NCBI RefSeq assembly: GCF_001667735.1
Contig: NZ_LZJN01000035.1
Coordinates: 1 to 64,000 of the forward strand
Reading direction: 5' to 3'
Origin: Mycobacterium sp. E183
GTDB taxonomy: Bacteria > Actinomycetota > Actinomycetes > Mycobacteriales > Mycobacteriaceae
Length of the DNA stretch: 64,000 nucleotides
The notes beneath the pieces are model-generated. The model was not told the origin of the DNA. It was given only the letters and a program-made list of their open reading frames with translations, and made no database searches. Shown here in pieces: positions 35,848 through 43,875 of this stretch. Numbering within the stretch: the first letter of the stretch is position 1; every line of letters begins with the position of its first letter. Made by a program: the position numbers and the translations under genes.

Positions 35848-35885
35848 GTCGAACTTAATCGACATTATTGCTGGGCTTAATCAAC
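35848..35885. promoter_or_regulatory. Operator-like repeats upstream of the EthR-like gene
   Basis: GTCGA-ACTTAA-TCGAC (35848-35863) is an inverted repeat. Its right part CTTAATCGAC recurs as CTTAATCAAC at 35876-35885, exactly 22 bases (two helical turns) later. The TCGACATTA and TTGAC-like elements recall the EthR operator. Binding by the adjacent TetR protein is inferred. Confidence 0.5.
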
Positions 35886-35926
35886 AGTTTCGTTCGCGTA
35901 TATCGGGGTGCCCAACAGTAGCGGGC

Positions 35927-36574
35927 GTGTCCAACCTCCCGACACAGACCAAGTACCTGCATGCCTCGCGGGGCCGCCGGTCGTCGCCGCACTCAGGTGA
36001 CGACCGCGAACAGGCGATACTGGCCACCGCGGAGCGGCTGCTGCAGGAACGTCCGCTCGCCGATTTCTCCGTGGACGACCTAGCAAAAGGCGCCGGGATT
36101 TCGCGTCCCACCTTCTACTTCTATTTCCGATCGAAGAACGCGGTGTTGCTGTCGCTGCTGGACCAGATGAACGGAAAGGCGCAGGCGGCCCTCCGGTCGC
36201 TCGGGGGAATCTCGTCCGGTGATCCCGCGGAGCTGTGGCGGGCGCGCATCGAGGCGTTCTTCGAGGTATCGGGCTCTCACCCGGCGGTCGCCGTGGCGGG
36301 CGCCTCGGCGAAGGCCACCAACCCCGAGGTCCGGCAGTTGTGGTCCACGCTCATGCAGAGGTGGATCTCGCTGACCACGGCCGCCATCAAGGCCGAGCGC
36401 GGCCGGGGCGCCGCCCCCGACACCGTCCCGGCCGAGCAGCTCTCGCTCGCCCTCAACATGTTGAGTGAGCGGGTGATGGCCGCGACGTTCACCGCCGAGG
36501 ACGAGGCGATGCCCGAGGACCGGGCGGTCGACACGCTGCTGCACATCTGGCTGGCCAGCATCTATCAGCGCTGA
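35927..36574 (+). CDS. TetR-family regulator, EthR-like
   Basis: 215 aa from GTG 35927. RPLADFSVDDLAKGAGISRPTFYFYFRSK matches the EthR HTH closely, and LWSTLMQRWISLTTAAIKAERGRGAAP and HIWLASIYQ follow EthR through the ligand domain. In M. tuberculosis EthR represses the monooxygenase gene ethA, but no ethA is adjacent here, so this may be a paralogue with another target. Its end overlaps the convergent pcaB gene by ten bases. Confidence 0.88.
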   Translation: MSNLPTQTKYLHASRGRRSSPHSGDDREQAILATAERLLQERPLADFSVDDLAKGAGISRPTFYFYFRSKNAVLLSLLDQMNGKAQAALRSLGGISSGDPAELWRARIEAFFEVSGSHPAVAVAGASAKATNPEVRQLWSTLMQRWISLTTAAIKAERGRGAAPDTVPAEQLSLALNMLSERVMAATFTAEDEAMPEDRAVDTLLHIWLASIYQR

Positions 36575-37791
36575 CCGAGCGCCCGCCGGGCCCGGTCCAG
36601 GCTCTCGTCGATCAGCCGGTCCACTGCGCCGAAATAAGCGGGCGACGGTGGTTTCCCCGCCAGTTCGGCGATCGCCTCTTGCTCCCCGAAAACGTCTGCG
36701 TGGTCGAGGTTTTCGGACATCCGGTCGGCGTGCACGGTCAGTCCGGCCAGCAACTCGCCGCATTGGGAGCCGGCGGCGACGGCCCGCCGGGCCAACGTGC
36801 GCAGCGTGTCCCATTCGGCGTGCCAGGCGCCGTCGGGTCGCTCGTCGTTGGCCAGCGCCGCCGCGGTGTGCAGGGTCGACGCCAACGGCGGTGCGGACAG
36901 GGCGGTCCGTCGGATCAGGATGGACAGCACGGGATTTCGCTTGTGCGGCATCGACGAGGAGCCCCCGCGGTTCTCGCCGCCGGATTCGGTCAGTTCGCCG
37001 ATTTCTGGGCGGGCCAGGGTGACGACGTCCGAGGCGATCCGCCCCCAGGAGTCGGTGCAGCCGACGAAGGCATCGGCGGCCGCGGTGACCGGCGCCCGCG
37101 CCGTGTGCCACGGCATTCGGATGGCCAATCCCAAAGCCGTTGCGGTGCTGCGCGCCAGGCTTGCGGACACCGCGGCGGGGTCGGCGGAGTCGGTAAGCAG
37201 CGCTGCCAGCTCGGTGCTGGCGGCCAATGTGCCTGCGGCCCCGCCGATCTGGATGGGGATGACCAGTGCGGACAGCGCCTCGAAGGCATCGACGACGCCG
37301 TTCAGCCAGCCGGCCGCCTTCGCCCCGAACGTCGTGGGCGCCGCGTGCTGGGTCAGGGTGCGCGCGACCATGGGCGTCAAGCGGTGCAGGGTGGCGAGTT
37401 CGGACAGCGTCGAGACCTGACCTCTGAGCTGTGCGGCGAGCTCCCCCACGGCCTCGCGCACGCCGAGCATCAGGGCGGTGTCCAGGACGTCCTGGCTGGT
37501 GAGACCGCGATGGATCCACGGCGCGACTTTCGGCGCGGCACGCTGCCGCAGCAGGCCGACGAGCCCGATGACGGGGTTGCCGCCGTCCTCGGCGGCAACC
37601 GCCACGGATTCGCAATCGTTGGCGGTCAACAGCATTGGCAGGTCCGCCCCCGCGCACTCGGGCGGGGCCAGGCGTTCGGCGACGAGGGCGTCCAGCCAGG
37701 CGGCTTCCACCGCGGCCATCGATTCCAGCAGGGCCCGATCCGTCATGTGGTCTCGGGCGCGGTGGTCGCCGGGCCACAACAGGTTGGTCAT
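36565..37791 (-). CDS. pcaB: 3-Carboxy-cis,cis-muconate cycloisomerase
   Basis: 408-aa fumarase/aspartase-superfamily enzyme with the signature GGSSSMPHKRNPV and the HRGLTSQDVLDTALML helix. It converts the product of protocatechuate 3,4-dioxygenase to 4-carboxymuconolactone in the beta-ketoadipate pathway. The start at ATG 37791 overlaps the pcaG stop by ATGA. The next pathway enzymes (PcaC/PcaD) are not in the window; 408 residues is on the short side for PcaB. Confidence 0.92.
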   Translation of the reverse strand: MTNLLWPGDHRARDHMTDRALLESMAAVEAAWLDALVAERLAPPECAGADLPMLLTANDCESVAVAAEDGGNPVIGLVGLLRQRAAPKVAPWIHRGLTSQDVLDTALMLGVREAVGELAAQLRGQVSTLSELATLHRLTPMVARTLTQHAAPTTFGAKAAGWLNGVVDAFEALSALVIPIQIGGAAGTLAASTELAALLTDSADPAAVSASLARSTATALGLAIRMPWHTARAPVTAAADAFVGCTDSWGRIASDVVTLARPEIGELTESGGENRGGSSSMPHKRNPVLSILIRRTALSAPPLASTLHTAAALANDERPDGAWHAEWDTLRTLARRAVAAGSQCGELLAGLTVHADRMSENLDHADVFGEQEAIAELAGKPPSPAYFGAVDRLIDESLDRARRALGQR

Positions 37792-38360
37792 CGCCCACCG
37801 TCTCGGTACGCCAGGAAGACGGTCTCGAGCGGACCCTGCAGGTGGATGTCGAAACGGTAATCCCGGCAATCGCTTTCGGGGACGCACAGCAGGGTGGCGC
37901 GACGATCGGCACCCAGACCCGCCAGCAGCGGGTCGGCGCCGAGGTCGCCGTCGGGCAGGTAGGCGCGGGTGAACAATCGGTCCAGCAGTCCGCGCGCGAA
38001 CACGGTGAGGGCGAAGAACGGCGGCCGCCCGGGGGCGGTGGGACCGGGCGCCACCGTGGTGAAGGCATACCGGCCGCCGGCGTCGGTCGCGCACCGGCCC
38101 CAGCCCGTGAACGCGCCGTGGTCGTCTTGCCGGCGGCGCAGCGAACCGGCCTGCCGCGGGACGCGCCCGGCGCCGTCGGGCTGCCACAGCTCGACCAGGG
38201 CGTCGGGCACGCCGTCGCCTGCGCCGTCGTACACCGCGCCGTGCAGCCGGACCGCGTGCGCGTGCCGGTCGCCGACCAGCGCGCCGCCACCGGGATAGGG
38301 CAACCCGAGGCCCAGGAAGGGGCCCACCGTCTGCCCTGGGGTGCAAGCACATTCAGTCAT
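37788..38360 (-). CDS. pcaG: Protocatechuate 3,4-dioxygenase alpha subunit
   Basis: 190 aa. Begins MTECACTPGQTVGPFLGLGLPY, the usual PcaG opening, with a beta-sandwich core including VRLHGAVYDGAGDGVPDALVELWQ. PcaG lacks the iron ligands and pairs with PcaH in the (alpha-beta)Fe3+ unit that cleaves protocatechuate between its hydroxyls. Start overlaps the pcaH end by eight bases. Confidence 0.93.
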   Translation of the reverse strand: MTECACTPGQTVGPFLGLGLPYPGGGALVGDRHAHAVRLHGAVYDGAGDGVPDALVELWQPDGAGRVPRQAGSLRRRQDDHGAFTGWGRCATDAGGRYAFTTVAPGPTAPGRPPFFALTVFARGLLDRLFTRAYLPDGDLGADPLLAGLGADRRATLLCVPESDCRDYRFDIHLQGPLETVFLAYRDGGR

Positions 38361-39108
38361 GGCGGCCCTCGACGGGCGTGCGGCCGCCGCCCGTCAGCAC
38401 GATGTCCCACCGATATCCGGTGGCATATTCCGGCTCGGTGAGGTCGTGGTCGTAGCGGGCGATCAGCCGTCGGCGCGCGGCGGGGTCGAGGACCGACTGG
38501 AAGATCGGGTCCAGGTCGAACAGCGGGTCGCCCGGGAAGTACATCTGGGTGACCAGGCGCTGGCCGAACGCGGTCCCGAACACCGAGAAGTGGATGTGTG
38601 CGGGGCGCCAGGCGTTGTGGTGATTGCGCCACGGATACGGGCCCGGCTTGACGGTCAGGAAGCGGTAGGAGCCGTCCGGGCCGGTCAGGCACCGGCCCGC
38701 GCCGGTGAAGTTGGGGTCGAGCGGGGCCGGATGCTGGTCGCGCTGATGACGGTAGCGGCCGCCGGCGTTGGCCTGCCAGATCTCGATCAGCTGGCCGGCC
38801 GCCGGTCTGCCGGACCCGTCGACCACACGCCCGGCCACGATGACGCGTTCGCCCAGGGGTTCGCCAGGATGCCCGGCCGTCAGGTCGGCGTCGACCGCGT
38901 CGACGTCCTGGTGGCCGAAGCATGGCGCCCATAGTTCGACCCCCTCGGGATCGACCGGCACCAGGGCTTGTTTGGGATGCCGCAGTGCGGTGCCGCGGTA
39001 CGGCGGGTAGTCGAGGCGGGGCTGAGCTTCCGGCCCGCGGTATTCGGCTGCGATGGCGGCGATCTCGGCCGTAATGTCACCCTGAGACGCGAGACACTCG
39101 GGCTTCAT
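38353..39108 (-). CDS. pcaH: Protocatechuate 3,4-dioxygenase beta subunit
   Basis: 251 aa. The iron-binding subunit: VVDGSGRPAAGQLIEIWQANAGGRYRHQ contains one Tyr-ligand region, PYPWRNHHNAWRPAHIHFSVFG supplies the second Tyr and the two His ligands. First gene of pcaH-pcaG-pcaB, all overlapping. Its promoter region (39109-39168) is short and shared with the end of the hemerythrin gene. Confidence 0.94.
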   Translation of the reverse strand: MKPECLASQGDITAEIAAIAAEYRGPEAQPRLDYPPYRGTALRHPKQALVPVDPEGVELWAPCFGHQDVDAVDADLTAGHPGEPLGERVIVAGRVVDGSGRPAAGQLIEIWQANAGGRYRHQRDQHPAPLDPNFTGAGRCLTGPDGSYRFLTVKPGPYPWRNHHNAWRPAHIHFSVFGTAFGQRLVTQMYFPGDPLFDLDPIFQSVLDPAARRRLIARYDHDLTEPEYATGYRWDIVLTGGGRTPVEGRHD

Positions 39109-39168
39109 GAGCCGTGACGCTACTCTCCATGGCCCCGCACACCGCGGAAATCGGCGGCGGCGCCGGAG

Positions 39169-39654
39169 TTAGAGTGAGCGCACCAGCGCCGCCCGCCCCT
39201 TGGTGCGCATCTTGTAGAGCGCGGACCCGCGGTATTGCTCCATTTTCGCCGCCATCTTGTTGCCCAACTCCTCGAGCTCGGCGTCGGTGATCTTGACCTC
39301 GGGAGGTGCCGGAATCATGTCGCGCTCCTCCTCGTCGGCGTGGGCCTCAAGCACCGTCTTGAAAGAGTTCCATTCGTCCTCGTAGCCCGGCGCGCTCTGC
39401 GGCGTTCTCAGCAGCACCGAGAGCTGGTCGACCACTTGACGGTGCTCGGCGTGGGCGACGGCGATCAGCTTGGTGGCGTCCTTGAGGGCCGGGTAGTACA
39501 GGTCGTCCTCGATGCGGAAGTGGATGTCGAGCTCGATCAGCATGTCGTCGAAAAGGGCATGCCGCTCTTCGCTGTTCACCGGGGCCTCGCTGACCTTGCG
39601 GCCGAGGCCCTTGATGACGATGTGGTGTTCTTTCAGCACGTCGTAGGCGTTCAC
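39169..39654 (-). CDS. Hemerythrin-like protein (Rv2633c-like)
   Basis: 161 aa. Di-iron ligand candidates lie in the four-helix pattern: H10/H11, H45 and E49 (HFRIEDD), H68/H71, H105 and E109. The sequence follows Rv2633c of M. tuberculosis, a hemerythrin-like protein reported to have catalase activity. Its ATG overlaps the stop of the upstream Rieske gene by ATGA, so both are made from one transcript. Confidence 0.9.
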   Translation of the reverse strand: MNAYDVLKEHHIVIKGLGRKVSEAPVNSEERHALFDDMLIELDIHFRIEDDLYYPALKDATKLIAVAHAEHRQVVDQLSVLLRTPQSAPGYEDEWNSFKTVLEAHADEEERDMIPAPPEVKITDAELEELGNKMAAKMEQYRGSALYKMRTKGRAALVRSL

Positions 39655-40622
39655 TGCGGTCTCCCTTCTCCGCTTCCCACCGCGGCACCGAGCCCGGGCC
39701 CGGGTTCGCCGCGAACTTCGACCATTCCGTTGACCAACCTCGCCTCATAGCACGGCAGCGGGGCCGCCGCCGGTCCACGCAGAACGTCGCCCGATTCGGC
39801 CGCGAACCATGAACCGTGCCAAGGACATACGAGCCGGCCACGGTCGATCCAGCCGTCGGCCATGGGGGCCGCCAGGTGCGGACACAACTCGCCGAACGCC
39901 GCAACCTCCCCGGGCCTGGTCTGGCACACCACCAGGCCCACCCCGTCGACCTCGACCCGCACCGGTTTTCCGTTCAGCGAGCTCGCCGGCAGCACCGGCG
40001 TCCATTCCGCTTTGCGCAGCCGCGCGCCCGACTGGTCGATCCCGATGCCGGACTCGAACACCAGCGCCCCGCCGAGGTAGCTGCCGGCGACGGTGATGCC
40101 GTAACCCAATGCGGTGAGGGCGATCCCGCGGCCGTGCCGACCCCGCCGGCGATCCCACCACGACCGCGCATACAGCCCGGTGGCCACCAAGTTCACCACG
40201 CCGTGCACGGCACCGACCCGGCGATCGGATTCGTGGGTGTGCTGCCAATCGGTGACACCGGTGACGGCCGACCCGATGCTGGCCAGGATCCCCAACCCGA
40301 GCGCGCGGGACGCGAACCTCGACGCGTCGCGGACTTCCGTGGCGGGCCGGCCCGGAAGCAGGCTCAGGGCGTCCAGCGCGACGGTGGTACCCAGCGCGCC
40401 GCTCGTCAGCGACGCCAGCGGCGGGTGAACCGGGTGGCCGAGCCATACCCCGTGGAGCGCATTGGTGACGCTGTCGCGGGCGCCGCCCAGGCCGTTGAAG
40501 GCGAAGCTCAGCAGGTGTTCGAACCGATAGCTCGGGCGATCCAGCCACTCTTGACGCCCGATGGCCGCCACCACGCGCGATCCGAGTTTCTGCAATCGAC
40601 CGTCCAGTGACCGATCAGCCAT
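39651..40622 (-). CDS. Membrane DUF2231-Rieske [2Fe-2S] protein
   Basis: 323 aa. Residues ~60-190 hold a DUF2231-type block of about four helices (GHPVHPPLASLTSGALG). Residues ~208-310 form a Rieske domain with C247-x-H249 and C266-x2-H269. Such a protein could pass electrons from the membrane to a partner. It is translationally coupled to the hemerythrin-like protein, a natural redox partner (inferred). Confidence 0.87.
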   Translation of the reverse strand: MADRSLDGRLQKLGSRVVAAIGRQEWLDRPSYRFEHLLSFAFNGLGGARDSVTNALHGVWLGHPVHPPLASLTSGALGTTVALDALSLLPGRPATEVRDASRFASRALGLGILASIGSAVTGVTDWQHTHESDRRVGAVHGVVNLVATGLYARSWWDRRRGRHGRGIALTALGYGITVAGSYLGGALVFESGIGIDQSGARLRKAEWTPVLPASSLNGKPVRVEVDGVGLVVCQTRPGEVAAFGELCPHLAAPMADGWIDRGRLVCPWHGSWFAAESGDVLRGPAAAPLPCYEARLVNGMVEVRGEPGPGLGAAVGSGEGRPQ

Positions 40623-40779
40623 TGCACCAGCCCTTCCTCAGATGCGTCGCCAAATTAAGGTAACGCACGCAAAATCCAACCGTTTACCCGTTGATTACCG
40701 CACGCTCACATGCGCGGTGGAGCTGACGTGACCACCGTAGCCCGGGCGCCCGGCGACGTGATTGTTCGCCGCCTGTGAG

Positions 40780-40801
40780 TTACCAGAAAGCATTCTGGTA
40801 A
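40780..40801. promoter_or_regulatory. 22-bp perfect palindromic operator in the dioxygenase promoter
   Basis: Arms TTACCAGAA and TTCTGGTAA flank AGCA. It stands in the 302-bp divergent gap (40623-40924) between the Rieske membrane gene and the dioxygenase operon, 123 bases before the operon's first GTG. Its AT-rich, dyad-symmetric form suits a dimeric repressor or activator. The rest of the gap shows no gene. Confidence 0.6.
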
Positions 40802-40924
40802 ACGCCTGGCCGCGGATCGCGCCCGCTAATCGGGCGATTGACCGACGGCGGGTCGATGCGGGATTCTTGAGAGCGGAACATTTCTCTGTCTATCAGATAA
40901 TCGAAGCGTCGGCCGGGGGTTACC

Positions 40925-42286
40925 GTGACAGTCCATCGCGACGCCTGCGCCGGCCTCGAGACCGTGTTCGCCGGCGTCCGCGAGGGGATGATTCCGGCCC
41001 ACATCTACAACGACGCCGATCTGTTCGCGCTGGAGAAGGAGCGGCTGTTTTCACGGGCGTGGACGTTCGTGGCGCACGAGTCCGAGATCCCGCAGGACGG
41101 CGACTACGTGGTGCGCCGGGTCCTCGACGATTCCTTCATCATCACCCGCGACTCCTCCGGCGATGTGCGCGCCCTATTCAATATGTGCCTGCATCGCGGC
41201 ATGCAGGTGTGTCGCGCGGAGATGGGCAACGCCTCCAACTTCCGCTGCCCGTACCACGGCTGGACCTACCGCAACGACGGCAAGCTCACCGGTCTGCCGT
41301 TCCACCGGGAGGCGTACGGCGGCGAGGACGGGTTCGCCCGAAGCTCCCAGACCCTGCTCCCCGCACCGAACTTCGCGAGTTACAACGGCCTGCTGTTCAT
41401 CAACTTGGACCCAGGGGCCGAACCGCTCGAGGACTTCCTCGGCGACTTCAAGTTCTATCTGGACTTCTACACCAAGCAGAGCGCCGGCGGCGTGGAAGTG
41501 CGGGGGCCGCAGCGCTGGCGCATCAAGGCGAACTGGAAGATCGGCGCCGAGAATTTCGCCGGCGACATGTACCACACGCCGCACACCCACGCCTCGATCG
41601 TGGACATCGGCCTGTTCCGCGAGCCGAAAGCGCAGAAGCGCAAGGACGGCGCGACCTACTGGGCGCACCGGGGCGGCGGCACCACCTACAAACTTCCGCC
41701 GGGCGGCTTCGAGGAGCGGATGCGCTACGTCGGCTATCCCGACGACATGATCGGCCGAATCAAAGGCGTGTGGACGCCGCGACAACAGCGACTGGTCGGC
41801 GAGGACGGGTTCATGATCTCGGCCGCCACCTGTTTCCCGAACCTGAGCTTCGTGCACAACTGGCCCAAGGTGCGCGACGGCCACGACGACGAAACGCTGC
41901 CGTTCATTTCGATCCGGCTGTGGCAGCCGGTCAGCGAGCACGAAACCGAGGTGTGTTCGTGGTTCGCGGTGGACTCGGCGGCTCCCCCTCAGTACAAACA
42001 GGATTCGTACAAGGCCTATCTGATGTGCTTCGGTTCGACCGGCATGTTCGAGCAGGACGACGTGGAAAATTGGGTGTCGCTGACCACCACGGCCGGCGGT
42101 TCGATGGCCCGTCGGCTGTTGCTGAACAGCCGGATGGGCCTTTTGTCCGACGGCAGCCCCGTCGTCGAACCGCTGGCCGCCGACGCGTTCCACGGGCCGG
42201 GCCGCGCGCAGGTCGGCTACAACGAATACAACCAGCGCGCGCTGCTCAACATGTGGGCCGACTACCTGCAGGGAAACGGCTCGTGA
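40925..42286 (+). CDS. Aromatic-ring-hydroxylating dioxygenase alpha subunit
   Basis: 453 aa. Rieske motif C88-x-H90-x17-C108-x2-H111 binds [2Fe-2S]. The mononuclear iron site is predicted at H217, H222 (ENFAGDMYHTPHTH) and the Asp pair D378/D379. It adds O2 to an aromatic ring to give a cis-dihydrodiol. The operon partners (dehydrogenase and aldolase-type decarboxylase) suggest a carboxylated substrate such as phthalate or cumate. No ferredoxin or reductase gene accompanies it. Confidence 0.92.
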   Translation: MTVHRDACAGLETVFAGVREGMIPAHIYNDADLFALEKERLFSRAWTFVAHESEIPQDGDYVVRRVLDDSFIITRDSSGDVRALFNMCLHRGMQVCRAEMGNASNFRCPYHGWTYRNDGKLTGLPFHREAYGGEDGFARSSQTLLPAPNFASYNGLLFINLDPGAEPLEDFLGDFKFYLDFYTKQSAGGVEVRGPQRWRIKANWKIGAENFAGDMYHTPHTHASIVDIGLFREPKAQKRKDGATYWAHRGGGTTYKLPPGGFEERMRYVGYPDDMIGRIKGVWTPRQQRLVGEDGFMISAATCFPNLSFVHNWPKVRDGHDDETLPFISIRLWQPVSEHETEVCSWFAVDSAAPPQYKQDSYKAYLMCFGSTGMFEQDDVENWVSLTTTAGGSMARRLLLNSRMGLLSDGSPVVEPLAADAFHGPGRAQVGYNEYNQRALLNMWADYLQGNGS

Positions 42287-42822
42287 GAAAGCCATTGCCG
42301 TTCAACGATGTTCGGCACTTGCAGGCGCACCAGTTCCTGGTGGAGGAGGCCTACCTGCTGGACGCCCAGCAGTACGAGGCGTGGCTCGAGACGCTGACCG
42401 ACGACGTCCGCTACGTGATGCCCGTGCGGGTGACCACCGCGCGCGGCGCGGGGTTCGACGCAGCACCGGCACGGGGGCCCGGCATGGCGCATTTCGACGA
42501 GGACAAATACTCGCTGAGTCAGCGGGTCGCGCGGATGGGCACCGAGCATGCCTGGGCCGAGGATCCGCCGTCGCGGCTACGTCATTTCATCACCAACGTG
42601 CGCACGTTCGAGGCCGACGACCCGGCGCATCTGGTGGTCGAATCGGCCGAGCTGCTGTTCCGCAGCCGGGGCGACGTGAACGAAAGCGCCTTGTTGTCGT
42701 GCGGCCGCCAGGACCTGCTGCGCTGGTGCGGCGGTCCCGAAAGGACACTGAAGCTGGCCCGGCGCAATATCATCGCCGACGAGTCGGTGTTACGGATGCA
42801 GAATCTGGCGGTGTTCCTGTGA
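42283..42822 (+). CDS. Aromatic-ring-hydroxylating dioxygenase beta subunit
   Basis: 179 aa from GTG 42283, overlapping the alpha stop by four bases. HQFLVEEAYLLDAQQYEAWLETLTDDVRYVMPVR is the standard opening of these NTF2-fold subunits, followed by RLRHFITNVRTFEAD. It stabilises the alpha3beta3 hexamer. The next gene overlaps as GTGA. Confidence 0.92.
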   Translation: MRKPLPFNDVRHLQAHQFLVEEAYLLDAQQYEAWLETLTDDVRYVMPVRVTTARGAGFDAAPARGPGMAHFDEDKYSLSQRVARMGTEHAWAEDPPSRLRHFITNVRTFEADDPAHLVVESAELLFRSRGDVNESALLSCGRQDLLRWCGGPERTLKLARRNIIADESVLRMQNLAVFL

Positions 42823-43097
42823 ATGACGAACTGCAGCGGCTGCTGGACGGGGCGGTCGGCGAACCCCTTGTCGTGGCAAACGAATTCACCGAGGTGGTGG
42901 TGCGCCGGGTCGACACCCGAAACGGCTCGCGGTTGCTGATCAGCGCGCCGCGGTCCGGGCAATGGATCACCCTGGACGCCCTCGAGGTCGAGGCCCTGAC
43001 TTGGCAGAACGGCCGCACCCTGGCCGCGATGGTGGGCAATTCCCACGCGCCGCTGCTGCCCGATGAGGCCGGGGAGGGCGATGACCGGCTGGCTTGA
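42819..43097 (+). CDS. Small 92-aa accessory protein of the dioxygenase operon
   Basis: Starts at GTG 42819 and overlaps both neighbours, so it is an integral operon member. The sequence (VNDELQRLLDGAVGEPLVV... SGQWITLDALEVEALTW) has no cysteine, so it is not a ferredoxin, and no membrane segment. Small proteins in this position are sometimes labelled dihydrodiol dehydrogenase, which this size cannot support. Function unknown; it may bind the oxygenase or its electron donor. Confidence 0.8.
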   Translation: MNDELQRLLDGAVGEPLVVANEFTEVVVRRVDTRNGSRLLISAPRSGQWITLDALEVEALTWQNGRTLAAMVGNSHAPLLPDEAGEGDDRLA

Positions 43098-43875
43098 GGG
43101 TAAGCGCGCCCTGGTCGTCGGCGCCGGATCGGGCATCGGCCGGGCGGTGATCGACGCATTTCTCGCCGAGGGCGCGAAAGTTGCCGCGCTGGAACGTGAT
43201 CAGCGCAAGTGCGCGGCCCTGAGCCGGCAGTTGCCCGGCGTTCCGGTCGTCGAGGGCGACGCGATCACTCGCGACGCCAACGAACGAGCGGTCGACGCCG
43301 CCGTGGACGCCTTCGGCGGGCTGGACACGCTGGTCAACTGCGTCGGAATCTTCGACTTTTACCGGGGCATCGCCGACATCGACGCCGATGCCCTTCCCGA
43401 CGCGTTCGACGAGACGTTCCACACCAACGTGCTGAGCCACCTGCAGTCCGTCAAGGCCGCCCTCCCCCGGTTGCGGGCCGGGGCGGGACCCTCGATCGTC
43501 CTGACCGAGTCCGCGTCGTCGTTCTACCCCGGGCGCGGCGGTGCCCTGTACGTGTCGTCGAAGTTCGCCGTCCGCGGCTTGGTGGCCGCCCTGGCTCATG
43601 AGCTGGCGCCGCGGATCCGGGTCAACGGGGTGGCGCCGGGCGGCACGCTCGGCACCGATCTGCGCGGGCTCGCCAGCCTGGGACTGGACGGCGTCCGCCT
43701 CGACGACACCCCGGACCGGGCGCAGGAGTTGGCCGCGCGCACGCCGCTGAACGTCGCCCTGTCCGGCGAGGACCACGCGTGGAGCTTCGTGTTCCTGGCC
43801 TCCGACCGCGCCCGCGGCATCACCGGCGAAACCGTCCGCCCCGACGGCGGATTCGGGCTGGGCGCACCGCATTGA
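43081..43875 (+). CDS. SDR dehydrogenase, probable cis-dihydrodiol dehydrogenase
   Basis: 264 aa. NAD-binding GAGSGIG at residues ~15-21 and the catalytic YVSSK, with Ser in ESASSFYPGRG. In this operon it would re-aromatise the dioxygenase product to a diol. The start at ATG 43081 lies 17 bases inside the previous gene (GGGGAGGGCG ribosome site) and the stop overlaps the next start as TTGA. Confidence 0.88.
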   Translation: MTGWLEGKRALVVGAGSGIGRAVIDAFLAEGAKVAALERDQRKCAALSRQLPGVPVVEGDAITRDANERAVDAAVDAFGGLDTLVNCVGIFDFYRGIADIDADALPDAFDETFHTNVLSHLQSVKAALPRLRAGAGPSIVLTESASSFYPGRGGALYVSSKFAVRGLVAALAHELAPRIRVNGVAPGGTLGTDLRGLASLGLDGVRLDDTPDRAQELAARTPLNVALSGEDHAWSFVFLASDRARGITGETVRPDGGFGLGAPH

